A stretch of 64,000 nt of DNA from assembly GCA_014204635.1 (NCBI GenBank), contig JACHLS010000007.1, positions 62,001-126,000 on the forward strand, given 5' to 3'. This DNA comes from Sporosarcina luteola (GTDB taxonomy: Bacteria > Bacillota > Bacilli > Bacillales_A > Planococcaceae). The notes under the pieces were generated by a model. That model ran no database searches, was not told the origin of the DNA, and was given only the letters and a program-made list of their open reading frames with translations. Both the position numbers and the translations under genes were made by a program. Shown piece by piece: positions 9,832 to 17,905 of this stretch (position 1 is the first letter of the stretch; each line of letters opens with the position of its first letter).

Positions 9832-10689
9832 TTGTTTTATTACAAAGAGGAACTAATCAATATTATTAAACCCGACAAACCAGACCCGGAAGCAGCGCGT
9901 GTATTGCAGGAAATTTTAGGCGGTCATTACGGAGAAATGCGGACGATGATGCAATATTTCTTCCAAAGCTCCAATTTTCGCGGGAAAGAGATCCAGTACC
10001 GTGATTTGCTTCGAGGCGTTTTCTTAGAAGAAATAGCACACGTGGAATTGGTCCAATACACGATCAATCAACTATTAAATGACTCCGGGGAATCGTCACG
10101 ACCGGGAGATGCGGGACATGACGGTGCCCCGTTGGATGAAGCCGTCAGACACGGCAACCCACACCATTATATTGTGGGAGCCCAATCCTCCCTTCCCGTG
10201 GATGCAGGCGGAAATCCGTGGAATGGTTCATGGGTTTATGCCCATGGGAACCTGATTTCCGATCTATTGGATAACCTAGTTCTCGAGTCGACAGGCGTAT
10301 TGCAGAAAACCCGAATTTACGAAATGAGTTCAAACCAGACATTTAGAGAAACGTTAGCTTTTCTAATTGTTCGGGATAATGCCCATCAAAACGCATTCGC
10401 AAAGGCGCTAGAAACACTAGGGGTCGATTGGGGCAAGCTGTTCCCTGTTCCGAACTACGATATTAACAAGTATCCAGAATGCCGAAAGTATGTTGATATG
10501 GGCTTCCATAATGTACAATTTAACTTCCGTTTGGATTCTACCCGGATCGGTGAAATTTTTCAAGGTACATCCCCGAGCAGAAACGAAGGGGAACTCCAAG
10601 TAGTGAATCCTCCACAAGGGTTTCCGGTACCTATGATGCCCGATATGCCGAACGAACACAGCCCCGGTCTGACTGATTTGAATAATTGA
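9832..10689 (+). CDS. Manganese catalase family protein
   Basis: A 285-residue ferritin-like protein. Candidate di-manganese ligands are visible in the expected order: the glutamate in GGHYGEMRTMMQYFF, EE..H in FLEEIAHVE, the glutamate in DNLVLESTGVL, and the histidine in RDNAHQNAF. The family dismutates hydrogen peroxide and includes spore-associated members such as YdbD and CotJC. A TTG at 9832, preceded by GAGGG at 9821-9825, is the likeliest start since homology begins FYYKEELINI. A stronger AAAAGGAGG sits further upstream (about 9770-9778) without a good in-frame start codon. Two terminator-like arms follow. Confidence 0.87.
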   Translation: MFYYKEELINIIKPDKPDPEAARVLQEILGGHYGEMRTMMQYFFQSSNFRGKEIQYRDLLRGVFLEEIAHVELVQYTINQLLNDSGESSRPGDAGHDGAPLDEAVRHGNPHHYIVGAQSSLPVDAGGNPWNGSWVYAHGNLISDLLDNLVLESTGVLQKTRIYEMSSNQTFRETLAFLIVRDNAHQNAFAKALETLGVDWGKLFPVPNYDINKYPECRKYVDMGFHNVQFNFRLDSTRIGEIFQGTSPSRNEGELQVVNPPQGFPVPMMPDMPNEHSPGLTDLNN

Positions 10690-10695
10690 CTCAAT

Positions 10696-10726
10696 TCCCC
10701 GGTGCTTTGCGTCCCGGGGATTTTTA
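10696..10726 (+). terminator. Rho-independent terminator after Mn catalase
   Basis: TCCCCGG (10696-10702) pairs with CCGGGGA (10714-10720), followed by TTTTT. Confidence 0.88.
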
Positions 10727-10797
10727 TTATGGATTAAAGGACTTTTGCCCATACATGGCGAAGAACATCGGAGACAACGAACGAGGGTGGGAATAAA

Positions 10798-11697
10798 GTG
10801 GTGAATCTATTAGCTAAAGAGCAAGCGGCACAAGCTGTGAAATTTTTGAAAGAAGAGGCCAGGCCGTTAGAGAAAGCACTATTCGAATTGGACTTTGAAG
10901 ACGGTTCTCCAGAAGCTGTTTTGCGAGAACTTCAAGCGTTTCAAAATGAAGACGGCGGTTTTGGCAACGGCTTGGAACCTGATTTTCAATGCCCCGCTTC
11001 CTCCGCTCTGGCGACAACTATCGGACTTCAACATCTGGCGCACATCGGAGCAGATGATTCAAATATAGTGGTCCAACGCGCTATTCATTATGTCCTGCAA
11101 ACATTTGATGAGGAGCGAATGGGTTGGGAAATTGTCCCGCCAGAAGTCGATACTGCCCCCCGTGCAATTTGGTGGAATTACGGTGGCGACTGGCCATGGG
11201 GCAATCCCAGCGCTGAAATGATCGGTCTGCTGTATCATTTCAAAACACTTGTACCTAGTGAATTTCTTGATAACGTGACTGCCTTTGCAATAGATTATGT
11301 AAATCAATTAACAGCAAGTGACCATCATGAAATCCAATGTCTCGTTAAGTTAATGAAAGAACTTCCGAAAAACGAGGCAAGCAAGATCGGAGGCAAGGTA
11401 AACGAACTCCTCCTTGCCAACATCACAACAAGTCCGGCCGAATGGGGCGGCTATTGCCTGCTTCCTTTGCAGGTAGCGTCTTCGCCCTCCTCCCCTTTCG
11501 TCTCCTTATTCGAAGAGAGCATCCCTGCGAATATTGACCACCTCCTCTCCACGCAGGATGAGGACGGCAGCTGGAAACCCGCATGGGCGTGGGGACAGTT
11601 CGAGGATGACTTCCAAAAAGCCAAAATAGAATGGAGCGGCATACTGACTCTTGACAATTTGAGAATCTTACACGCTTTCGGCATCCTGGGTTCTTGA
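10798..11697 (+). CDS. Prenyltransferase/squalene-cyclase-like alpha/alpha-barrel protein
   Basis: A 299-residue soluble protein with repeated QNEDGGFG- and TQDEDGSW-type motifs (near residues 47 and 255). These resemble the QW repeats of terpene cyclases and protein prenyltransferase beta subunits. It lacks a DXDD cyclase motif, so catalysis of a known type cannot be claimed. It starts at GTG 10798 with GAGGGTGG upstream. A small membrane protein follows after four bases, suggesting one transcript. Function is unknown. Confidence 0.68.
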   Translation: MVNLLAKEQAAQAVKFLKEEARPLEKALFELDFEDGSPEAVLRELQAFQNEDGGFGNGLEPDFQCPASSALATTIGLQHLAHIGADDSNIVVQRAIHYVLQTFDEERMGWEIVPPEVDTAPRAIWWNYGGDWPWGNPSAEMIGLLYHFKTLVPSEFLDNVTAFAIDYVNQLTASDHHEIQCLVKLMKELPKNEASKIGGKVNELLLANITTSPAEWGGYCLLPLQVASSPSSPFVSLFEESIPANIDHLLSTQDEDGSWKPAWAWGQFEDDFQKAKIEWSGILTLDNLRILHAFGILGS

Positions 11698-11701
11698 AAC
11701 C

Positions 11702-11848
11702 ATGGCCTACTTGCTCATTTTGTTGTCTTTTGTGACACTGGCATTCGGCCTCCTAACACCCGTCAATTTACTAACATCCGGAGTCCTGTTCCTTCTACTG
11801 TTCGGTGTGGGAACTGCGCTATTAGTGAGGAGATCGAGAAGAAAATAA
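11702..11848 (+). CDS. Small two-helix membrane protein
   Basis: A 48-residue ORF, MAYLLILLSFV... ending VRRSRRK. It has two hydrophobic helices split by a TPVNLLTSG turn and a basic C-terminus, so the tail should face the cytoplasm. It starts 4 bp after the preceding stop, has no clear ribosome site, and is followed by a strong terminator (11858-11891), which supports it being the end of a real transcript. No function recognised. Confidence 0.5.
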   Translation: MAYLLILLSFVTLAFGLLTPVNLLTSGVLFLLLFGVGTALLVRRSRRK

Positions 11849-11857
11849 TGCAAAAAT

Positions 11858-11891
11858 GAAGGCATCCCAGTTTGGAGGGGTGCCTTCTTTG
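11858..11891 (+). terminator. Rho-independent terminator
   Basis: GAAGGCATCCC (11858-11868) pairs with GGGGTGCCTTC (11877-11887), then TTT. It separates the preceding genes from repeat array A. Confidence 0.82.
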
Positions 11892-11950
11892 AATGGCTTC
11901 TATTCTTGCAGCCCGCGATTACGCTGCTAACCGGATGTCTTACCGTGGTA

Positions 11951-12560
11951 TTTGGCACATGGCCCTATGAATTTGGCGGCGATTGATACTATTTGGCACT
12001 TACCGGGGGATTTTGGCATGTTAAACTGTTATTTGGCGCGTCCTCTGCCTATTTGGCGTTTTACCTATTTATTTGGCGCAATACCTGTGAGATTTGGCAT
12101 ACATTTTGGTTTTCTGGCGGTCAGCCGCGGATTCTGGCGTTCGACCGCGGGGTCTGGCGTTCATTTCCCTTTTCTGGCGTTCAGCCGCGGGGTCTGGCGC
12201 TCACTCCCGTTTTCTGGCATTCAGCCGCGGGGTCTGGCGTTCGTTCCCGTTTTCTGGTTGTCAGCTGCGGGGTCTGGCGTTCGTTCCCGTTTTCTGGCGT
12301 TCGGACGCGGGGTCTGGCGTTCATTCCCGTTTTCTGGCGGTCGGACGCGGAGTCTGGCGTTCATTCCCTTTTTCTGGCGTTCAGCCGCGGGGTCTGGCGT
12401 TCACTTCGCTTTTCTGGCGTTCGGCTGCGGAGTCTGGCGTTCACTTCGCTTTTCTGGCGTTCAGCCACGGGATCTGGCGTTCATTCCCGTTTTCTGGAGG
12501 TCGACCGCGGGGTCTGGCGTTCACTCCCGTTTTCTGGCGGTCAGCCGCGGATTCTATCAC
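11951..12560. repeat. Repeat array A: about 30 units of 20-21 nt with a TGGC core
   Basis: TGGC (or close variants) recurs at 11953, 11974, 11994, 12014, 12034, 12054, 12074, 12095, and then every 20 nt from 12115 to 12535, giving about 30 units. The first eight units share only ATTTGGC and have unrelated remainders. The last 22 share TCTGGCGTTC and alternate two remainders, AGCCGCGGGG-like and ATTCCCGTTT-like, forming a 40-nt higher-order repeat. Long open frames cross it in all three forward frames, but a 20-nt period rotates the codon phase, so it is not read as a gene. It lies between a terminated forward operon and the 3' end of a reverse lipoprotein gene. Confidence 0.95.
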
Positions 12561-12615
12561 CCGTACACGGCTACCCGCCTGCACTTGCTCACCCCATCCG
12601 TCTACCAGTCTCTCC

Positions 12616-12999
12616 TCAGAGCTCCACTTCGTCACTCATTTCAAAAACGTCGAATACATTTTTTTGTATGATGAGGGAGATGATTTTTCCCTCTTTTTCA
12701 TAGTAGTGTACATTACCGATCCGTTTGTCCGTTCGTTCTGTCCAACCCCATTTTTCGATTTCGGCCAAGTATTCAGCGGGCGGTGTTCCTTCTGCGTCTC
12801 CGATATTGTTTAATTTGTATTTTGCAGATTTGGCAATTTCCGTAGTGCAGTCTTCCGGCCGTAATTCATACGCATTTTTCGGAACGGGGAATCCTTCATT
12901 GATTACCGCCATGCGGTATCCGTCTTCATCTGCATATTCATAGGAACATCCCGTCAATATGATTGCGGACAGTACGGCTGCTGCCAGTAGACGTTTCAT
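12616..12999 (-). CDS. Small hypothetical lipoprotein
   Basis: A 127-residue protein with a lipoprotein signal (MKRLLAAAVLSAIILTGC). The mature part carries a PVPKNAYEL segment and a C-terminal HYYEKEGKIISLIIQK region predicted to be mostly beta/helical. ATG 12999 has an AGAGGTGG ribosome site; the upstream start (13020) does not. It is attached outside the membrane; function is not recognised. Its stop lies about 60 bp from the end of array A. Confidence 0.75.
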   Translation of the reverse strand: MKRLLAAAVLSAIILTGCSYEYADEDGYRMAVINEGFPVPKNAYELRPEDCTTEIAKSAKYKLNNIGDAEGTPPAEYLAEIEKWGWTERTDKRIGNVHYYEKEGKIISLIIQKNVFDVFEMSDEVEL

Positions 13000-13139
13000 G
13001 ACGATCCACCTCTCGCACATTTGTTACTTTTAGCGTACGTGGAGAAGCGACTTTTGTCATCCGACATATTTGTGTCAGAATGCATGGAGGCTAGCTGCTA
13101 TATATAGAAAGTTCAAATCCGGAGAATAATGTGTAGATA

Positions 13140-13374
13140 CTGGCGCCGATCATTGCTTCCCGTTCATTTTTCATGGTGTAATACCCTTGCCAATTGGTTG
13201 GTTCCGTGCCGCAACCCTACAGAAATCAATCGCTTCTCCAGCAGCTTGAAACCTTTTGCATCTGCGAGTGCATCACAAAAGGAACATAGAGATTGTATGC
13301 TGGATAGTTATTTGGAATATTCCTCCATTCTGTCTCAATGGCAGCCGGTACAAGAGCTCAATCTGCGGCATACT
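13140..13374 (-). pseudogene. Decayed coding sequence in two frames (unidentified)
   Basis: The minus strand reads as protein-like sequence in two successive frames: AIETEWRNIPNNYPAYNLYV, then, after a frame change near 13270, ALADAKGFKLLEKRLISVGL ending LHHEK and a stop. Neither piece has a start or ribosome site of its own. It looks like the remains of a small cytoplasmic protein gene; the family is not identified. Confidence 0.4.
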
Positions 13375-13662
13375 TCAGATGTTGATTGACGGAGGGGAAT
13401 GAATGCGTGACACATATCTGCGCATTTCCACATACTCGTAGCCATCATACGAATGAATCACCGATTTCGTAAATCCCTTATATCGTCCAATGTTGTGAAG
13501 CTGAGCAGCATTGTATTCGACTTCGACATCCAGGTCATATCCCTTGGAGATAAGCGCTATCTTTTTTGTAACTTGCGCTATATGGCTGAAATGAAGATAC
13601 TAACCTGGAATGTTTCATTCATCAATCAAGGAGCGCACTCGCCTCGTTTCGATCTCAAACAT
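13375..13662 (-). pseudogene. HD-domain phosphohydrolase remnant with two in-frame stop codons
   Basis: One uninterrupted reading frame of 96 codons starts at ATG 13662 and ends at TGA 13375-13377, but contains internal TGA (codon 16) and TAG (codon 21). Reading through, it gives HIAQVTKKIALI, then AAQLHNIGRYKGFTKSVIHS and YDGYEYV. This resembles the HD superfamily, where LLHDIGR is normal; here the catalytic HD is HN. The gene is therefore dead by nonsense mutations and probably also by loss of the metal-binding aspartate. No frameshift is needed to follow it. Confidence 0.62.
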
Positions 13663-13668
13663 AGTTCA

Positions 13669-14157
13669 TTATGATGCCAGCTCGATTCGTAATCGGATCA
13701 TATCCCGGCACACCATCCCGTTCTCTAGGATCTCTTCCTTATAATGAAACGTGAAAAAATCATGAATGATTTCGACGATGCGGAAGCCGCATTTTTGATA
13801 AAGGGCCAACTGGTTCAGACTTGAATTACCGGTTCCAATTTCAATTTTGCGATATCCGATCTCTTCGGCAATCCGGATCGCTTCCTTCACCAATTGTTTG
13901 CCGATCCCTTTTCCCTGCATCGCCTCACGTACAGCAATGTTTTTAATTTCAACAGTCTCCGGGTTTAACATCAGCAGGACAAAAACGCCAATGATCTCTC
14001 CATCCATTTCACAGAGGAAGCACTCGCCTTCTTTCAAATACTTGTCGACAAGTACTAAAGAGGGATCCGCCAGCAACAGTAACTCATACGGTGGCGTCTC
14101 TGTATTTTCCAATCTTCTAATTTCCATATGTTTCGGTTGCACAGGTTCTATCTGCAT
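13669..14157 (-). CDS. GNAT family N-acetyltransferase (YvbK-like)
   Basis: A 162-residue GNAT protein. The acetyl-CoA-binding loop is VREAMQGKGIGKQLV (Q/RxxGxG/A) and the C-terminal LNQLALYQKCGFR strand is typical. The acceptor is unknown. ATG 14157 with GGAGG eight bases upstream is chosen, so the gene overlaps the 3' end of the Nudix gene by 41 bp and is probably co-transcribed with it. Confidence 0.87.
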   Translation of the reverse strand: MQIEPVQPKHMEIRRLENTETPPYELLLLADPSLVLVDKYLKEGECFLCEMDGEIIGVFVLLMLNPETVEIKNIAVREAMQGKGIGKQLVKEAIRIAEEIGYRKIEIGTGNSSLNQLALYQKCGFRIVEIIHDFFTFHYKEEILENGMVCRDMIRLRIELAS

Positions 14158-14638
14158 GCCGTTTCGCCTCCTCCATCACTGCCTCATACACTTCATGCCA
14201 GCCTTTATGATAGTCAGCTACTTCCTGCGGTCGGATCAGCAGCCGTTCCGTCGATTCATGTTCACCCGCAAATGGAAGAAATTCCGTTATTTCCATCCGA
14301 TAAAATAACTGATAGCCCACTTTGGGATAGGGACTCGAATTATTCCAAAGAGGATTCCGTTCATGATTCACTTCAACAGCACCCAGGAGTTGGCATGTCC
14401 CTGTCACATAAGCTTCTTCCCGCACTTCCCGTTCGACGCACGCTTCAGCAGTTTCTCCCTTTTCGATATGGCCGCCTGGAAAATCCCAACCCCGATCATT
14501 CAAATTCACTATAAGCAGCTGCTCCTCATGGAAACAGACAGCATGTGCGCTTGTAATCAATTCCCGCTCTGGCATCAGCTGCCGCATCCATGTGAGCTGG
14601 ACGATATGGCCGTACCAATCAACCGAAATCGAAGCCAT
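14117..14638 (-). CDS. Nudix hydrolase
   Basis: A 173-residue protein with a Nudix box GGHIEKGETAEACVEREVRE followed by E, close to the consensus GX5EX7REUXEEXGU, although the last positions (AYV) deviate from EXGU. It should hydrolyse a nucleoside-diphosphate-linked compound using Mg2+. The ribosome site AGGAGG lies just upstream of ATG 14638. It overlaps the following GNAT gene. Confidence 0.87.
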   Translation of the reverse strand: MASISVDWYGHIVQLTWMRQLMPERELITSAHAVCFHEEQLLIVNLNDRGWDFPGGHIEKGETAEACVEREVREEAYVTGTCQLLGAVEVNHERNPLWNNSSPYPKVGYQLFYRMEITEFLPFAGEHESTERLLIRPQEVADYHKGWHEVYEAVMEEAKRHADRTCATETYGN

Positions 14639-14678
14639 CTTTGCACCTCCTATTTCTCTTCCCTTTCCGCCCGCCCTT

Positions 14679-15383
14679 TTATTTCCCGACTAAATACCCG
14701 TCAAATAGTCGACCGCCAAAAGGCTTTAGCACCTCATCCGTCAACTTGATAATTCCCTGCTTGTTCCGTGTACGTTAGAAATCATCGAACACCTTCACAA
14801 ACCTGTCAGCAAACATGGGACTGTATTCACGCAGCGCGCGAACCATCCATTTGGAAACCCCCACCCACCTTCCGTTGGTGCGCAATGTAAATTCATGAAG
14901 GCGATCGGCAAGTGTATTCACAATAAAAATTGCTTCCGCCTCATTCGCCGTTCCTTGGATATCATCCAATGCATCCGTCAGCAGATAGCGCTTTGTTTTC
15001 AATGTCTCTTCGGACCACGGCGCGGGGCCTTTCTCCAGCAACTCATTCGCTTCCTGCTTCACGATTTGGATAAGTCCCGAATCGATGAGGACGATCCCTT
15101 CGGAGATCATCCGCAATAAGGACGGCCTGGCTCTCTCGATATCGGAGGCAAAGAACTCTTGATACGACTTCTGGTGATGGACAAACACCTCGATTGGCCA
15201 TCCAAATGCGATAACCGATTCACGAAATTGGCCTTGCCGTTCATCAAACACAATGATGTCCAAATCCGAAGTATCCGTTGCTTCTCCTCGGACAACGCTT
15301 CCCGCGAGAAGGGCGGCTTCGCAATCCGGATAGTAGGTTTCGATAAACATTTGAGCCGCTTGTAAATGGTTCACTCGGTCCAT
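14679..15383 (-). pseudogene. Nucleotidyltransferase-domain protein with a late nonsense codon
   Basis: The intact part (14775-15383, 202 residues) has the Pol-beta nucleotidyltransferase motif AGSVVRGEATDTSDLDIIVFD (GS...DxD) near residues 27-47, like aminoglycoside or nucleotide transferases. Translation stops at TAA 14775-14777, but the same frame continues for 31 further sense codons (RTRNKQGIIKLTDEVLKPFG... to YLVGK) before a TAA at 14679-14681. The most economical view is a recent nonsense mutation removing the last 32 codons. The shortened protein might still fold. It overlaps the upstream GNAT-Nudix gene by 13 bp. Confidence 0.75.
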
Positions 15384-16318
15384 AGAGTCTCCTCCATCCC
15401 AAATTGTATGGTCTTGACCATTTCGGATGGACGAACATCAAGGGATTTTAATTTTTCCACCGGGACCCACATCGGTTCATACGTTCCCCGCAGATGCGCA
15501 GCTCCATACTCTTCGCCTTCTCCAGCACCGAACGTCCCGTCTATAATCACGGCCCGGAAAAAATGCTGTGTCCCGTTGAATTGGACTTGGCCGAGAGTTT
15601 CTCCTATTTCAACTTTCACGCCAAGCTCCTCAAACGCTTCTCGCTCGGCCGCCTGTTCCGGGCTTTCGCCCTCCTCAATTCCTCCTCCCGGGAACACGTA
15701 GTATTCTTGACCACTTTTTCGTCTCTTAATGAGCGCCACCTGCCCTTCCAGCTCAATGACAACAGCGGCCCGGTCTCTGACCTTCCCGTCATACTCGATT
15801 AACCAGCAGTCCCGGTACTCTCCTTCATGCCACTCACGCTTAGGCAGCAATTTCACTTTCCGAAATCCGCATTTTTCATAACAACGGAGCGCACGCTCAT
15901 TCCAAGTTTGCGGATCCATCACGACTCGATTGACATGAAGTTCATCTGAGAGGTAATCAACGACCATTTGAACAAGCTGCGTGCCAATGCCCCGATTCCA
16001 GAAGTCCGATTCTCCGATGAATTGATCCATACCGAAGATGACTTCCTCGAAATCATAGCCATATAGCACTCTTTCCTCTTCCTGAATTGGATAAAATTGT
16101 AGATACCCGATCGGGGCGTCTTCATACTCGATCAGGCACCTTGTTTCCTCATCCGGTTCACCGAAGTAGTCCTGCTCCACCTGCTTCAAATCGGCCGGTC
16201 GATCGCGTCCTTCGTAATATTGCAATACCGCCGGGTCCGATAGCCATTTGGCCATTATGTATTTGTCTTTCTCTATCAATTCCCGGATGGAAATCCGTTC
16301 TCTTTTGACGATCACCAT
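15371..16318 (-). CDS. GNAT acetyltransferase-Nudix hydrolase fusion
   Basis: A 315-residue two-domain protein. Residues 1-175 form a GNAT domain of the AAC(6')-like type (FWNRGIGTQLVQMV binding loop, NERALRCYEKCGFR strand). Residues 180-315 form a Nudix domain with box GGGIEEGESPEQAAEREAFE then ELG. It starts MVIVKRERISI. The domain pair may act on one substrate (acetylation plus cleavage), but this is unproven. It is the first gene of a run with the nucleotidyltransferase. Confidence 0.88.
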   Translation of the reverse strand: MVIVKRERISIRELIEKDKYIMAKWLSDPAVLQYYEGRDRPADLKQVEQDYFGEPDEETRCLIEYEDAPIGYLQFYPIQEEERVLYGYDFEEVIFGMDQFIGESDFWNRGIGTQLVQMVVDYLSDELHVNRVVMDPQTWNERALRCYEKCGFRKVKLLPKREWHEGEYRDCWLIEYDGKVRDRAAVVIELEGQVALIKRRKSGQEYYVFPGGGIEEGESPEQAAEREAFEELGVKVEIGETLGQVQFNGTQHFFRAVIIDGTFGAGEGEEYGAAHLRGTYEPMWVPVEKLKSLDVRPSEMVKTIQFGMEETLWTE

Positions 16319-16337
16319 GTCAAATCCCCCTTTAGTC

Positions 16338-16480
16338 TATTTATTCCATAAGGCACCATCTTTTCCCTGCCCTCGAATAAAAATTAGAAGCAAGATGTTT
16401 TCGAGTGATGTAAATGCAACAGCAATAGGCACTACGATGGACATGATGAGCAACCAGAATCGTTTGGATTCCAAGAAATA
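16338..16480 (-). pseudogene. C-terminal fragment of a membrane protein
   Basis: The minus strand reads YFLESKRFWLLIMSIVVPI, a TM helix, then ENILLLIFIRGQGKDGALWNK and TAG at 16338-16340. The frame is closed by TGA just upstream and no start or ribosome site is present. It looks like the tail of a deleted membrane protein gene. Confidence 0.45.
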
Positions 16481-16783
16481 AATTCGTCATTGATTCCACA
16501 ATTGAATTTTGCTGGATCAGTTTTCACATGTTTGAACGGATGTAAGGAGATATGGCGGAAGACTTTATCGCGGGTTGTGGCCGTCTTGAAACGCATCAAG
16601 ACACAATTGGAAGGGGGCAATATAAAACTCTTGCCTTGTGCTTTCGCATCTCCAAACGAGCGTAACACAAGGCCTTTTGACAATTCATTGGTTTCATTTA
16701 TTGAATGTTTGTACCATCGGGCTTCATGTATGGTGGATAAGTGCAGCTGGCTATACCACGAAAATGTATTATGCAAAACATGT
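16481..16783. other. Unassigned 300-bp stretch
   Basis: Open frames cross this stretch on both strands but neither has a ribosome site, a recognisable domain or convincing composition. It may be decayed mobile or coding DNA. I see no supportable gene. Confidence 0.4.
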
Positions 16784-17245
16784 TTATTTTGCGTAGTACA
16801 CAATCGTCATATTATCTTGCAGGGTCTCTTCTTTCCCTGTTTTTTTATAACCCATTTTTTCATAGAGGTGGCACAAATTCGTTTCTTCTTTGATCGTATC
16901 AAGTTCCCAGCCGTTTGCTTGAGGATACAGAGCCTCCACTTTTGCAATCGTTTGCTGGGCATAACCTTTCCCTTGAAACTCTGGTAAAATAAACATTGGC
17001 GAAATTCTGCAGATACTATTGTCCAATCTAACAATTCGAATAGCACCGATATGTCTACCGTGCAATTGAATAAAATAGTAATCTGTAAAATTTTGATTCA
17101 TTCTTCGGCTAATTCGTTCCACTGATTCTGCAGCAGGGTTTGTGGAAACATCATTATATTTGTCAAGTAACGCTTGAAAAGACTTAACTTGCAAAGCATG
17201 TATCTCTTCACAATCGGTTATATTCGCCCGTATTAAGCAGATCAT
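16784..17245 (-). CDS. GNAT family N-acetyltransferase
   Basis: A 153-residue GNAT protein starting MICLIRANITDCEEIH. The acetyl-CoA loop is LPEFQGKGYAQQTI and the late ETNLCHLYEKMGYKKTG strand is typical. ATG 17245 is preceded by AGAGGTGG, which rules out the longer ORF start at 17284. The acceptor is unknown. Confidence 0.87.
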   Translation of the reverse strand: MICLIRANITDCEEIHALQVKSFQALLDKYNDVSTNPAAESVERISRRMNQNFTDYYFIQLHGRHIGAIRIVRLDNSICRISPMFILPEFQGKGYAQQTIAKVEALYPQANGWELDTIKEETNLCHLYEKMGYKKTGKEETLQDNMTIVYYAK

Positions 17246-17330
17246 CGCTTCCACCTCTGTTTGATTTTCAGACAAGAATACCACAGGCCCTATTTTTTCT
17301 CCACGCCTATTTGTATGTGTGACAGTGTAA

Positions 17331-17371
17331 AAAAGAGCAGCCCTCGTTTGGCTTGAAGGTGCGGCTGCTCA
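17331..17371 (-). terminator. Terminator after the grpB-like gene
   Basis: GAGCAGCC (17335-17342) pairs with GGCTGCTC (17363-17370). A T-run follows on the minus strand. Confidence 0.85.
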
Positions 17372-17377
17372 TATGAT

Positions 17378-17905
17378 TTATCGGGATGATAGCGCCACAA
17401 TTCGATCCACAAATGCCTTTTTCGCATCTGTATAATCCCGCTCACTAGCGGGATATTTCTGTGCAAGCTCCAGTTTCAACGTTTCGTATTCCTTTGCGAC
17501 ATCTGGGTGTTCATTTAAGTAATCCCGGAAAAACGTATGGGCGTTCCACCACTCGCCTCCATGCTCTACGACATGATAGACGTGAGTTTTTGTCAGCTCA
17601 TGAAGATCTGAAAACTTCGCGAAGACTACTTTTCCCTCCACATCTGCCTTAAGTCGATAGATGTCCGCATCTTTCAATGCATGCAAATCAAATTGGTCCA
17701 CATCAGCCAGATTTTGAACGCCAATGAGTACATCGAGCATCGGCTTTGCGGAAATTCCCCGAATTGCTGTGCTCCCAATATGCTGAATGTCGACTGCCTC
17801 GTCGCCAAGGAGAGATGCCAGCATCACTTTTTCTTGATTAAACAGCGCTTGCCACCCTTCCTCATGCCGAGTCAGTGCTACTACATTCTTATTCAATCCC
17901 AACAT
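17378..17905 (-). CDS. GrpB family protein
   Basis: A 175-residue protein with IQHIGSTAIRGISAKPMLDV, the signature of the GrpB/UPF0157 family, which has a nucleotidyltransferase-like fold (GS...D motif). Some homologues are fused to dephospho-CoA kinase. ATG 17905 fits an AAAGGGG ribosome site; the longer open frame is a chance upstream extension inside the tmrB-like gene. It overlaps that gene by 17 bp. Confidence 0.88.
   Translation of the reverse strand: MLGLNKNVVALTRHEEGWQALFNQEKVMLASLLGDEAVDIQHIGSTAIRGISAKPMLDVLIGVQNLADVDQFDLHALKDADIYRLKADVEGKVVFAKFSDLHELTKTHVYHVVEHGGEWWNAHTFFRDYLNEHPDVAKEYETLKLELAQKYPASERDYTDAKKAFVDRIVALSSR

Noticed and set aside
11952..12813. Three overlapping forward ORFs of 236-239 residues with SGV/FWRS-type repeats
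   Set aside because: They are the three frames of repeat array A. The 20-nt period is not a multiple of three, so no frame is preferred, and no ribosome site precedes any of them.
16490..16987. 165-residue forward ORF
   Set aside because: It runs antisense into a solid GNAT gene, has no ribosome site, and shows no domain.
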